NCBI GenBank assembly: GCA_023475105.1
Contig: JAMCWJ010000094.1
Coordinates: 50,626 to 114,625 of the forward strand
Length of the DNA: 64,000 nucleotides
DNA from: Nitrospirota bacterium
GTDB lineage: Bacteria > Nitrospirota > Thermodesulfovibrionia > Thermodesulfovibrionales > UBA9159
Direction of reading: 5' to 3'
The position numbers and the translations under genes were made by a program. This document shows, one piece after another, positions 47,541 through 57,228 of the stretch. How positions within the stretch are numbered: the first letter of the stretch is position 1; the number at the start of each line of letters is the position of its first letter. The notes under the pieces were generated by a model. That model was not told where the DNA came from. It searched no databases and was given only the letters and a program-made list of their open reading frames with translations.

Positions 47541-48572
47541 TCACTTCTCGGCCCTGAACCCGCTCAGCCTCACTCCCACAAGCCGCACCTTCTTCTTCAG
47601 TTCGAACCTGTTCAGACACTCAAAGGCGGCCCTCCGTATCTCCTCCAAGGAGTCGCTGTGTCCCGCAAGGGTTTTTGCCCTTGTAAGCGTTTTGAAGTCA
47701 TTGAACCGTATCTTCACAGTGACGGTCCTGCATTTGCAACCCCTGCCGCCAATATCGTCAACGACCTCCCTGGTGAGTTCCGCAACGGTCTTTGCGAGGA
47801 CCTGCCATTTCCCGACATCGGCCTGGAAGGTCGTCTCGCGGCTCACGGATTTCGGCTCCCAGTGGGTGACGAGGGGACTCTCGTCCACCCCCTGTGATGC
47901 TTCGTGAAGATACTGACCGTACGATTTTCCGAAATGGCTGAACAACTCCTCCACAGGCACGGCAGCGAGTTCCCCGATAGTCGTAATGCCGAGGCCATTG
48001 AGATACGCCTCTGTTTTCGGTCCGACACCCCACAGCTTTCTCACGGGCAGGGGCCAGATCCGCGATTCCACATCCTCCTCGCTGAGTATGGTGAGGCCGT
48101 CCGGTTTCTGCATGTCGGAGGCGATCTTTGCAAGAAGCTTATTCGGTGCGATCCCGATGGAACAACTCAGCCCGATCTCATCCTCAATCTTTTTCTTGAT
48201 CTCCCTCGCCATTTCCTGAGGCGCTTTCCCGCTCTCCGAGATATCAAGGAACGCCTCATCGATGCCCACGTCTTCCATTATCGGGCTGAACTCGCTCAGG
48301 ATCGCCTTGATCTTCCCGGAAATCCTTGAATATTCTTTATAGTCTACGGGCAAAAAGATTGCACGGGGGCAGAGCTTGTATGCAGTTCTCAGGGGCATGG
48401 CGGAATGGATTCCAAATTTTCTCGCTTCGTAAGAGGCAGTCGAAACCACACCCCGCCGCGTGGGATCACCCTCCCCACCTATGACGACCGGTTTTCCGAC
48501 AAGCTCGGGACGTCTCTTCTGCTCAACCGAGGCAAAAAAGGCGTCCATATCGATATGAAGAATCCGCCGCAT
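47541..48572 (-). CDS. dinB: DNA polymerase IV
   Basis: RRILHIDMDAFFASVEQKRRPELVGKPVVIGGEGDPTRRGVVSTASYEARKFGIHSAMPLRTAYKLCP...MEDVGIDEAFLDIS...SCSIGIAPNKLLAKIASD. Confidence 0.97.
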   Translation of the reverse strand: MRRILHIDMDAFFASVEQKRRPELVGKPVVIGGEGDPTRRGVVSTASYEARKFGIHSAMPLRTAYKLCPRAIFLPVDYKEYSRISGKIKAILSEFSPIMEDVGIDEAFLDISESGKAPQEMAREIKKKIEDEIGLSCSIGIAPNKLLAKIASDMQKPDGLTILSEEDVESRIWPLPVRKLWGVGPKTEAYLNGLGITTIGELAAVPVEELFSHFGKSYGQYLHEASQGVDESPLVTHWEPKSVSRETTFQADVGKWQVLAKTVAELTREVVDDIGGRGCKCRTVTVKIRFNDFKTLTRAKTLAGHSDSLEEIRRAAFECLNRFELKKKVRLVGVRLSGFRAEK

Positions 48573-48710
48573 AGAAGTACTTTAGTCCATATCCATTAGG
48601 CGAAATCAAGTGGGCGTTTCTTTGACCTGTCGTGCAGGGAAGGAAAACTGAATCGGGAAGGTGCGGCAAGTCGTTCCCTACTGGACTTATCCTTTCAAAA
48701 AGGGTTAGAT

Positions 48711-49949
48711 TTGACAATGGAGCTTTTCGGGGAAGAGACGCTGAAAGAACCGCTCGCGTACCGCATGTGTCCGAGGACCCTCGAAGAATATGCGGGGCAA
48801 GGACACATCCTCGGCAAGGGGAAACTCCTCAGAAGGGCCGTCGAGGCCGACAGGATTTCGTCTCTCATCCTGTACGGGCCGCCCGGCACCGGAAAAACTG
48901 CGCTCGCACGGGTGATCGCGGCGAAGACCAGGGCCCACTTCGAATGGCTCAACGCCGCAACCGCAGGGCTCGACGAACTGAGAAAGGCGATTCATTCCGC
49001 GAGGATGAGAAAGGAAAAGGGCACCCCGACGATCCTTTTCCTCGATGAGATTCACCGCTTCAACAAACTTCAGCAGGACGCGCTCCTGCCGGACGTTGAG
49101 GAAGGCAATATCATCCTGATCGCAGCCACCGTCGAAAACCCCTTCTTCTACGTCAACTCCGCCCTTCTTTCGAGAAGTCAGATCTTCGAGCTGAAACCTC
49201 TCGCCGAAGAGGATATCCGCCGGATCCTGCATGCTACTCTGCGCGATAAGGAGCGTGGGTTGGGGAATACGGCTATCGTTGCGGATGAAGAGGCCCTTCT
49301 CCATATCGCAAGGATGTCCGATGGAGATGCACGCAAGGCACTCTCGGCTCTCGAGATCGCCGTTCTCACGACCGCGCCCGATGAAAAAGGCGTGATACGC
49401 ATCACCCTCGAAGTCGCAGAGGAGTCGATACAGAAAAAGGTGGTGGTCTATGACAAGAAAGGAGACCAGCACTACGATACGATCTCCGCGTTCATCAAGA
49501 GTATGAGGGGCTCGGACCCCGACGCCGCGGTCTATTATCTCGCAAAAATGCTCTATGCCGGTGAGGACCCGCGGTTTATCGCGAGGAGGATAATAATCTG
49601 CGCATCCGAAGATGTGGGCGAGGCCGATCCCATGGCGCTCGTCCTTGCAACTTCTGCCCTGAGGACGGTGGAGTTCGTCGGGATGCCCGAGGCGAGGATA
49701 CCCCTTGCCCAGGCGACCCTCTATGTCACCAACGCGCCGAAGAGCAACGCCTGTTATAAAGCGATAGAGGCTGCAATGGAGGACGTCGCGAAGGAACGGA
49801 CCGTGGAGGTCCCTGACCATCTGAAAGACGCCCATTACCCTGGCGCCAAGAAGCTGGGGCATGGGAAGGGATACAAATATCCCCATGAGTACGGTGGCTA
49901 TGTGGAGCAGGAATACCTGCCCAAGAAGAAGAAATATTACAGGCCGTAG
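48711..49949 (+). CDS. rarA: Replication-associated recombination protein A (RarA/MgsA AAA ATPase)
   Basis: PLAYRMCPRTLEEYAGQGHILGKGKLLRRAVEADRISSLILYGPPGTGKTALARVIA...TPTILFLDEIHRFNKLQQDALLPDVEEGNIILIAATVENPFF...HYDTISAFIKSMRGSDPDAAVYYLAKMLYAGEDPRFIARRI. Confidence 0.96.
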   Translation: MTMELFGEETLKEPLAYRMCPRTLEEYAGQGHILGKGKLLRRAVEADRISSLILYGPPGTGKTALARVIAAKTRAHFEWLNAATAGLDELRKAIHSARMRKEKGTPTILFLDEIHRFNKLQQDALLPDVEEGNIILIAATVENPFFYVNSALLSRSQIFELKPLAEEDIRRILHATLRDKERGLGNTAIVADEEALLHIARMSDGDARKALSALEIAVLTTAPDEKGVIRITLEVAEESIQKKVVVYDKKGDQHYDTISAFIKSMRGSDPDAAVYYLAKMLYAGEDPRFIARRIIICASEDVGEADPMALVLATSALRTVEFVGMPEARIPLAQATLYVTNAPKSNACYKAIEAAMEDVAKERTVEVPDHLKDAHYPGAKKLGHGKGYKYPHEYGGYVEQEYLPKKKKYYRP

Positions 49950-49973
49950 ATTCACTTTGCAGGAGACTGTCAC

Positions 49974-50792
49974 ATGCGTTCCTTCAGAATCATTTTTGCG
50001 TTACTGTCTTTCGCCTCGTCGACTGCCTTTGCAACTTCGATCGTCGCTGTAATGAATAATGACGAAATCGTGATAGGCGCCGACAGCAAAACCACACTGA
50101 TCCAGGCAGGCCGGGGGAAGGGCGATCCGGAAAACATCACTAAATGCAAAATTGTGCAGGCGGGAAATCTTTTCTTTGCGTCTGCCGGGTCTGCCGGTAT
50201 CGGTCCGGCCGGCGCGGTCGATCCGGAGTTTGACATCAGGGAGACTATTGCCAGGGGGCTCCTCACCGGCGGGGGGATCGACGAGAAGGTCGGGAACCTG
50301 GAAAAGGCCCTTGTCGCAGGCCTTACCAGAATCGCGGAAGAGGCGAGACAGGACAATGCCGCTTTCTTTTTGAAAAGTTTCGTCGGACAACCGGTACACA
50401 CGGTTATCATCGGCGGACTCGACAACGGTGAACTCGTGCTGAGGGTAAGAACATTCAGCTTGATCATCTCGCCCTCGGGTTCGCTTTCGTTCGAGATCGG
50501 ACGCTTTGCCTGTCCGGGAGATTGCGGGACATCCTTCCTAACGGTATTCGAGGGGCAGACCGAGGCGATCAGGAACTACCTTCAGGACCACTACTTTGCC
50601 GATCCCGTTACCGCGGTTCGCGATCTCGTGGAACTGGAGATCTCGAAAGACCCTTCTTCCGTAGGCCCTCCCGTCGATATTCTGCGTCTGACGAGAAAAG
50701 GCGTCAAGTGGGTCCAGAGAAAACCTTTGTGCCCTGATATTCAAACAATTCCCATCCTTCTTGAAGGAGAAGCAGGGGCGAATAATCCATAG
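49974..50792 (+). CDS. Secreted proteasome-like N-terminal nucleophile (Ntn) hydrolase candidate
   Basis: Signal peptide MRSFRIIFALLSFASSTAFA followed directly by TSIVAVMNNDEIVIGADSKTT...KCKIVQAGNLFFASAGSAG; predicted mature protein has T1 and D17-S18, with K39 near proteasomal K33. Confidence 0.7.
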   Translation: MRSFRIIFALLSFASSTAFATSIVAVMNNDEIVIGADSKTTLIQAGRGKGDPENITKCKIVQAGNLFFASAGSAGIGPAGAVDPEFDIRETIARGLLTGGGIDEKVGNLEKALVAGLTRIAEEARQDNAAFFLKSFVGQPVHTVIIGGLDNGELVLRVRTFSLIISPSGSLSFEIGRFACPGDCGTSFLTVFEGQTEAIRNYLQDHYFADPVTAVRDLVELEISKDPSSVGPPVDILRLTRKGVKWVQRKPLCPDIQTIPILLEGEAGANNP

Positions 50793-50830
50793 CGCGCGCC
50801 TGCGGGCCGGTCCGCGTGCTCGACCGCGGC

Positions 50831-52627
50831 TCATCTGATCTTCCCTAACCTCCGGGCCAATGTCTCGGTCTCCTGCAGGAGGTTCTCCACTTCGTCCAGC
50901 CCTCTGTCCCAGAAAGAAGTTTCGGCGATGTCGATCCCGAGGCCCTCGAAAATGTTTCGAGGGGACTCCGATGAGCCTGCGGACAGAAAATCCTTTACTT
51001 TTTCGATAAAACGCGGATTCTCCTTGACCGAGTTCTGCAGGGACTTCGAGATCAGCAGGCCGCTGGCATAGGAATAAACGTAGAAGAAATGCCGGATATG
51101 TCCCCAGTACACCCACCAGTTTTCTGAGCCCGGCGATTGTTCGACAAAGTCGCCCATGTACGCAGCCATGTGTTTTCGGAAGATCGCCCCGATCTCCTCC
51201 TTTGCGAGATACCCCTTCTGCCTGAAGGCCTGATGCAATTCCTGTTCGAACCGGTAGCACGCCGCCTGCCTGAATATGGTCGAGACATCATCGTTCAGTT
51301 TGTTCATCAACACCGCCAGCCTTAGCTCGTCGTCCGCCTCTCTGAGAAGTTCCTGGAGCACGAAATCTTCCATGAAGGTGCTTGCGACCTCCGCCGTCGA
51401 AAGGGGCGACCCGAAGTTGAGCGCGTTCTGTTTCTCCTTCATCAGCTCGTTGTTGATCCCGTGGCCGACTTCGTGGGCGAGGGTGAGGACGTCATTAAAC
51501 TTGCCGGTATGATTGAGAAGGATGTAGGTAGGCTGTGAGATAAGGTGATGGGCGCAGAAGGCGCCGCTCGCCTTTCCCTGCCTGGGAAGGGCGTCGATGA
51601 AGCCGTTGTCGAGAAAGGCGGCGAATATGTCCGCGAATTTCGCGTCGAGCCTGCGAAGCACCTTTCTGATGATCCCGGCGGATTTCGCGAAAGAGTATTG
51701 TCCGGTGATCCGGCCGTATTCGACGTTCCTCTCGTGGTACTTCAGGAGCTTCACTCCGAGCAAACCGGCCTTTAGTTCGTAATACCTTGCAGCGATCGGA
51801 AACCTTTCGAGGACCGTCCCGATGAGCGCATCGACGATCCCGCTTTCGATGTCGTCGCTGACATGCCGTCCGAGATCGGGGCGGTCCATCCTGCGAAGGG
51901 TGTCATCGGTCTTCTTGTTTGCGAGTATCGCATTAAGCTCGGCTTCGGCGACATCGGAGTGTTTTCTCATGATCTCGTTGAAGGCCTTTGCCCCGGAATC
52001 CCTCACTCGCCGGGACGGACTGTTCATGAGACTCAGGATCTCGGAAAAATTCCTAAGGCTTTTCCCGCCGTCCTCCGACAGTATTTCCCTCTCTTCTTTC
52101 GCGAGGAAGCCCGACGTCATACGCACCCAGTTCGAATAGGAGGTGGGCGCTTTGAGGGTGAGTATCTTCTCTTCTGCCTCGCTCAGGAGAAACCTCGATT
52201 CCGCGAAGAGCCTTTCGAGGTAGTGCCGGTAAGGCTTCAGACCTTTTTGCCGAAGGAACATCTTCTGTCTTGTCCGCGGGATTTTGCTTATCCGTATGTG
52301 GAAGAACTGGATGTCGTTTTGGATCCTGTGGCTGAACTCCTCTATCCTGTTGTAGTTGGCTTTCAGTTTCGGATCGTTCTGGTCCTGCTGTGTCCTGAGC
52401 ATGAAATAGTAGCCCTCGTCCCCGTCGGCGCCGTAATACCTGTTCCACTCTTCGTATTCGTCAAGGGCTTTTCTGAGCACCGCAGGGTCGACGAGATAAT
52501 CCCGGCGGTCCTTCCACTTCCGGATGAATTCATAGCTCTTCTTTTCGACGATCTTCCGCCTCTCCTCCATGCGCGGGTCGCTGTCGTCCTCAAACAGAGG
52601 TCTGAGATTCCATACGCTGCGTTTCAT
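50831..52627 (-). CDS. M3-family oligoendopeptidase F-like metallopeptidase
   Basis: DVLTLAHEVGHGINNELM (HExxH), STAEVASTFMEDFVLQELL, VEQSPGSENWWVYWGHIRHFFYVYSYASGLLIS. Confidence 0.9.
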   Translation of the reverse strand: MKRSVWNLRPLFEDDSDPRMEERRKIVEKKSYEFIRKWKDRRDYLVDPAVLRKALDEYEEWNRYYGADGDEGYYFMLRTQQDQNDPKLKANYNRIEEFSHRIQNDIQFFHIRISKIPRTRQKMFLRQKGLKPYRHYLERLFAESRFLLSEAEEKILTLKAPTSYSNWVRMTSGFLAKEEREILSEDGGKSLRNFSEILSLMNSPSRRVRDSGAKAFNEIMRKHSDVAEAELNAILANKKTDDTLRRMDRPDLGRHVSDDIESGIVDALIGTVLERFPIAARYYELKAGLLGVKLLKYHERNVEYGRITGQYSFAKSAGIIRKVLRRLDAKFADIFAAFLDNGFIDALPRQGKASGAFCAHHLISQPTYILLNHTGKFNDVLTLAHEVGHGINNELMKEKQNALNFGSPLSTAEVASTFMEDFVLQELLREADDELRLAVLMNKLNDDVSTIFRQAACYRFEQELHQAFRQKGYLAKEEIGAIFRKHMAAYMGDFVEQSPGSENWWVYWGHIRHFFYVYSYASGLLISKSLQNSVKENPRFIEKVKDFLSAGSSESPRNIFEGLGIDIAETSFWDRGLDEVENLLQETETLARRLGKIR

Positions 52628-52743
52628 CGAGTGTCCTTTCCGGCGAAAGACAGTGTCCGCAACAGTTCCGCCTGCCGTCATTGTAGCATAAAGGCGCGAC
52701 CTGTAAAGGACGCGACCCCAAATCCACCATCGAGAAAATGATG

Positions 52744-52855
52744 CCTGCGTGAGGACGGCATTCGCTCTCATTCTCGCTTCGCTCCGAGGCGCCGGGCCGC
52801 TTCACCCGAAAGGTGAGCCGGCCCGCTGAAGCCGTTCGAATGCATCCTCACGCAG
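52744..52855. repeat. MITE-like nested inverted repeat (~112 bp)
   Basis: Outer arms CTGCGTGAGGACGGCATTCG / CGAATGCATCCTCACGCAG; inner arms CGGGCCGCTTCACC / GGTGAGCCGGCCCG; folds into one long hairpin. Confidence 0.65.
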
Positions 52856-52927
52856 AGTGGATGTTGAGTTTTCGGGGGACGCGCCTGCATGGACTCGCAG
52901 CTCGGAAAGGATGTAATATAATGGATT

Positions 52928-53407
52928 GTGAAAAAGACGGAGAGGCCCTTTGTCGAGATTTTTACGGACGGCGCATGCAGCGGCAATCCCGGTGTCGGAG
53001 GCTTCGCCGCAATATTACGTTCCGGGACAAGAGAAAAAGAGATCTTCGGCTGTGAAGCGTTGACCACGAATAACCGCATGGAGCTGATGGCGCTCATCTC
53101 GGCCCTCGAAGCGCTCAGGAAGCCTTGCAGGGTGAGGATCACGACGGATTCGAATTATGTGGTGAAGGGCATGTCCGAGTGGATAGAAGGCTGGATCGCA
53201 AGGGGCTGGAAGACGGCCCAGAAAAAGGAAGTCCTCAACAGGGACCTGTGGGAGCGGCTTTCGGCGGCGGCAAAACCCCACGAGACGGAATGGGTCTGGA
53301 TAAAGGGACACAATGGACATTCAGAGAATGAGCGGTGCGACCTGCTTGCCCGCGAGCAGATAAAGAGGTGCAGGAAGAAGGCGGCGAAGGGAGGGAATGC
53401 CCTGTGA
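52928..53407 (+). CDS. rnhA: Ribonuclease HI
   Basis: [103 protein letters not shown]...[20 protein letters not shown]. Confidence 0.96.
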   Translation: MKKTERPFVEIFTDGACSGNPGVGGFAAILRSGTREKEIFGCEALTTNNRMELMALISALEALRKPCRVRITTDSNYVVKGMSEWIEGWIARGWKTAQKKEVLNRDLWERLSAAAKPHETEWVWIKGHNGHSENERCDLLAREQIKRCRKKAAKGGNAL

Positions 53408-54651
53408 GAACGCCTGAGCTTCTGGCCCCTGCGGGCGATTTCGAAAAGCTGAGGGCCGCGATTCACTACGGCGCCGATGCGGTCTATCTCGGGGATTCGC
53501 GTTTCAGCCTGAGAAGCAAAGCGGGGAACTTCGACCACGGAGAACTGAGGGCCGCTCTCCTCTATGCCCGCGAACGGGGCGTGAAGGTTTACGTAACGGT
53601 GAACATTTTCCCCCATACCAGGGATTTGAGGGAGATCGCGGAGCATATCGACGTTCTGAAGGAACTCGGACCCGACGGCATTATTCTGTCGGACCCGGGG
53701 GTATTCGCGCTGGTCAGAGAGAAGTTCCCCGGGGCGCCCATCCATATGAGCACTCAGGCCAATATCACGAACGGGGAATCGGCCCGTTTCTGGGAAAGCC
53801 TCGGCGCAAAGCGCCTCGTGCTTTCAAGGGAATTGACGATCGATGAAATAAGGGAAATACGCGGCAAGACCGGAGCCGAGCTTGAGGTCTTCGTGCACGG
53901 TTCTCTCTGCATCTCCTATTCGGGCAGATGTTATATCAGCAGCTTTCTTGCGTCACGGCCTGCGAACACGGGTGAATGCACCAACTCCTGCCGGTGGAAT
54001 TATGCCCTGATGGAAGAGAAGAGACAGGGCGAGTATTTGCCCGTATGCGAGGACGACAGGGGAACCTACCTGATGAGTTCGAAGGACCTCTGCATGATCG
54101 GACACCTCGACCGCCTTGCAGAAGCGGGTGTCGACAGTTTCAAGATCGAGGGAAGGATGAAGGGCATCAATTATGTGGCCGGTGTGGTGAAGACCTACAG
54201 GGAGGCGATCGATTCCCTGCAGGAAAGAGGCGGCACATATGCCGTGAATCCGCGATGGATCCGGGAGCTCGGAATGTGCAGCAGCAGGGGTTACACAACC
54301 GGGATGTTTTTCGGAAAACAGCCTGATGCGGACTACAATTTCGACGGTGAGAGCTACAGGATGAGTCATGACCTCATCGGCGTCGTCCTTGCGCTGGATG
54401 GCGATACGGCAAGGGTCGCTCTGAGGAACAGGCTCGATATCGGGGACCGCATAGAGTATCTCTCGCCCGGTCTGGAGGAGAAGCCCTGCTCCGTCATAGC
54501 GATGAAGGACACGGAGGGGACGGATATCACTTCCGCGCGGAACGGGAACACGGTTCTTATGGAGGTCCCCGAGGGGGTGCGGGAAAACGATCTCATCAGA
54601 AGAGAGAGGAACTCCAGGGGAGCGGGCGATGATTCTTTGAGGGTGTTATAA
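53404..54651 (+). CDS. Peptidase U32 family protein
   Basis: [68 protein letters not shown]...[39 protein letters not shown]...[29 protein letters not shown] start. Confidence 0.94.
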   Translation: MRTPELLAPAGDFEKLRAAIHYGADAVYLGDSRFSLRSKAGNFDHGELRAALLYARERGVKVYVTVNIFPHTRDLREIAEHIDVLKELGPDGIILSDPGVFALVREKFPGAPIHMSTQANITNGESARFWESLGAKRLVLSRELTIDEIREIRGKTGAELEVFVHGSLCISYSGRCYISSFLASRPANTGECTNSCRWNYALMEEKRQGEYLPVCEDDRGTYLMSSKDLCMIGHLDRLAEAGVDSFKIEGRMKGINYVAGVVKTYREAIDSLQERGGTYAVNPRWIRELGMCSSRGYTTGMFFGKQPDADYNFDGESYRMSHDLIGVVLALDGDTARVALRNRLDIGDRIEYLSPGLEEKPCSVIAMKDTEGTDITSARNGNTVLMEVPEGVRENDLIRRERNSRGAGDDSLRVL

Positions 54652-54847
54652 TAAGGGCATGTAAGCATTTGACACGTCAAAAGCGAGGCAGGGAGCAGAA
54701 AGATGTCAAATCATGCCGCAGCAAAGCCCGGGATATCCATACGCGAGCCTGAAAGTATTTACCGGAGCCGGGGAGAAATCTTGAACGACGCGTTGATGCG
54801 CCCGTCATCCCGACTTATCTGTTTATGATCCCCCCCGAACACGTTCC

Positions 54848-55018
54848 TCACTTCATGACCCTCTCAGCTTCTTTGTCCGCCCGCGTCACAAAGTCCGAAG
54901 TCTGTTTCAGGCCGATGTCGTCCTTCGAGATCCTGCCGAGATAAGCGGTGATGATCCGCCCGGCACGTCGTGCCGCCCTGACGGCAATTTCAAAGAATTC
55001 TGCGTTCACGTTTTCCAT
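54848..55018 (-). pseudogene. N-terminal fragment of an inositol monophosphatase (SuhB)-family gene
   Basis: Minus-strand translation MENVNAEFFEIAVRAARRAGRIITAYLGRISKDDIGLKQTSDFVTRADKEAERVMK*; matches the IMPase N-terminus (FVTxAD-E) but stops at 56 aa. Absent from the ORF track. Confidence 0.7.
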
Positions 55019-55118
55019 GCCTCAGTCATCATACATTACTACACCAACAATACCGGTCCCGGCATTCTCACGCGAATGGAATTTCTTCAGAAATGCTGAT
55101 ACACTTGATAATAGAATA

Positions 55119-55808
55119 ATGCGGGGAGAGAGACCCTTGTCAGAAGGCATACCGACAGCGGCTTTTCAAAGACTCAGGGAATGGATGGTTGCCGATCAAC
55201 TCGTCCCGCGCGGGGTAAAGGACCCGCGCGTCCTGCGCGCGATGGAGAAGGTTCCCCGGCATCTTTTTGTCGATGAATCCCTGCAAGACAAGGCATATGA
55301 CGACATGGCGTTGCCTGTTGGAGAAAGTCAGACAATCTCGCAGCCTTACATCGTCGCGGTAATGACGGAACTCCTCGAACTCAGAGGCGGCGAAAAGGTT
55401 CTTGAAATAGGAACGGGTTCGGGTTATCAGGCGGCCATATTGGCAGAACTCGCGGCGGAGGTGTATACCGTGGAGAGAATCCGGTCGCTGTCGGAAAGGG
55501 CGGAACAGACACTGAGATATCTCGGCTATGCGGACATACACTTCAGGGTGGCGGACGGAACTCTCGGATGGCCCGAGGCAGCTCCTTTTGAGAGGGTTCT
55601 GATAACCGCAGGAGCACCCGAAATACCGGAACCCCTCGCAGAGCAGCTTTCGGAAGGAGGCATACTCGTCGCACCTGTGGGTGACCGCTTCGCCCAGCAA
55701 CTCATCAAGGCAAAGAAGCTCCAGGGCCGCCTGTCAAAAGAGTATCACACTCCCTGCGTATTCGTGCCGCTTGTGGGAGAACACGGATGGAAGGATGACA
55801 ATCGCTAA
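55119..55808 (+). CDS. pcm: Protein-L-isoaspartate O-methyltransferase
   Basis: VADQLVPRGVKDPRVLRAMEKVPRHLFVDESLQDKAYDDMALPVGESQTISQPYIVAVMTELLELRGGEKVLEIGTGSGYQAAILAELAAEVYTVERI. Confidence 0.95.
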   Translation: MRGERPLSEGIPTAAFQRLREWMVADQLVPRGVKDPRVLRAMEKVPRHLFVDESLQDKAYDDMALPVGESQTISQPYIVAVMTELLELRGGEKVLEIGTGSGYQAAILAELAAEVYTVERIRSLSERAEQTLRYLGYADIHFRVADGTLGWPEAAPFERVLITAGAPEIPEPLAEQLSEGGILVAPVGDRFAQQLIKAKKLQGRLSKEYHTPCVFVPLVGEHGWKDDNR

Positions 55809-55865
55809 TGTCTCTCGCGTCTCCTTCGTATCAGAAGTTCCGCAGCGATCTCATTCCTCACAACC

Positions 55866-56237
55866 CTATTTTGCGGGAGCGGGTTGCGGTGCGGGCGCCT
55901 GCTGCGGGGCCTGGACCGGTCCCTGCTGGGGCGCTGTCTGTACCGGCCCCTGCGGGGAAGGGATGCCCGTCTTCTGTTCGATCGGTGCGGTCCGTTTTAC
56001 CACCGAGCCTTTCCTCACGTCGATCATGGCGAGAAAAAGGGACGTGAGCATGAAGATGACCGCGGCGATCGTCGTTAACTTACTCAAAAGCGTGGCGGCT
56101 CCGCGGCTTCCGAAAAGCGTCTGGCTCGAGCCTCCGAAGGCAGCTCCCAGTTCGGCGCCTTTGCTGCTTTGAATGAGAACGATGAAGATAAGGAAGAAAC
56201 AGACAAGCAAATGGATTATCGTAAGAAATACCGTCAT
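55866..56237 (-). CDS. secG: Preprotein translocase subunit SecG
   Basis: MTVFLTIIHLLVCFFLIFIVLIQSSKGAELGAAFGGSSQTLFGSRGAATLLSKLTTIAAVIFMLTSLFLA; Pro/Gln/Ala-rich C-terminal tail. Confidence 0.94.
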   Translation of the reverse strand: MTVFLTIIHLLVCFFLIFIVLIQSSKGAELGAAFGGSSQTLFGSRGAATLLSKLTTIAAVIFMLTSLFLAMIDVRKGSVVKRTAPIEQKTGIPSPQGPVQTAPQQGPVQAPQQAPAPQPAPAK

Positions 56238-56986
56238 TGATGCCCCCTTGTAAATTTAACTATTCGTTCGAAGCTGCCGGGCTTCAGGCTCGCTCCTCCG
56301 ACCAGTGCACCGTCGACATCGGGACATGCCATCAGGCTGTCGACATTCTCCGGTGTCACACTCCCGCCGTATAGTATCCTGACGGAATCGGCTTCGTCCC
56401 GTCCGCTCTCTCTCAGTTTACTTCTGATATATTGGTGCGCTTCCTGGGCCTGTTCCGGGGTCGCGGTCTTTCCGGTACCGATCGCCCATACAGGCTCATA
56501 GGCAACTATCACCTTACGCGCTTCAACTTCCCTGAGGCCTTCGAGCAGCTGTCTCTGTAAAACCTCATAGGTCTGACCGGCCTCACGTTCCTTCAGCGTC
56601 TCTCCCATGCAGAAGATGACCCGGAGCCCGTTGTTCAGCGCAGCCTTTACTTTCTTGTTCACGATCACGTCCGTGTCTCCGAAGTACTGCCTCCGTTCCG
56701 AATGTCCGATAATCACAAAATCGCAGCCCACATCCACCAGCATCGGCGCAGAAATCTCCCCGGTGAAGGCCCCCTTTTCCTCGTAATAGAGGTTCTGGGC
56801 GGAAAGCATCACATTGGTCCCGACAAGCCTTTCCGCTGCGGCGAAAAGCGCGGTAAAAGGAGGCGCAACCACGATATCCGCGTCCTTCACATCCGCCACC
56901 GAAGGCAGGAACTCGTAAATAAAGTCCATCGCCTCCGGAACGGTCTTGTTCATCTTCCAGTTGGCTGCGATACAAGGCCTTCTCAT
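56234..56986 (-). CDS. tpiA: Triosephosphate isomerase
   Basis: MRRPCIAANWKMNKTVPEAMDFI...FVIIGHSERRQYFGDTD...VIVAYEPVWAIGTGKTATPEQAQEAHQYIR...RILYGGSVTPENVDSLMACPDVDGALVGGASLKPGSFERIV. Confidence 0.98.
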   Translation of the reverse strand: MRRPCIAANWKMNKTVPEAMDFIYEFLPSVADVKDADIVVAPPFTALFAAAERLVGTNVMLSAQNLYYEEKGAFTGEISAPMLVDVGCDFVIIGHSERRQYFGDTDVIVNKKVKAALNNGLRVIFCMGETLKEREAGQTYEVLQRQLLEGLREVEARKVIVAYEPVWAIGTGKTATPEQAQEAHQYIRSKLRESGRDEADSVRILYGGSVTPENVDSLMACPDVDGALVGGASLKPGSFERIVKFTRGHQ

Positions 56987-57228
56987 AATCGAATTATTAT
57001 TAAATATCATCACGCCCGGTAAAGTCAAGGAAGTACGGGAATTCGGGAATTATTCGATTCCTTACATAGGCCCCCGCCTTGTAAGAATCGCCTCAGAGCC
57101 GTCCGGAAACGGCACATCAGACCCCGGCCGGCGCGTCGGGGAACACCTTCGGACTGTTTCTCCGCTCAAAAGCTGGTTGAACCCTGCGACCGTGTCTGGT
57201 ATTCTGAATAGTGGAGTGGAGACGAAAT

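Noticed and set aside
48705-49973. 422-aa minus-strand ORF opposite rarA
   Set aside because: Antisense of a conserved AAA ATPase with intact Walker motifs.
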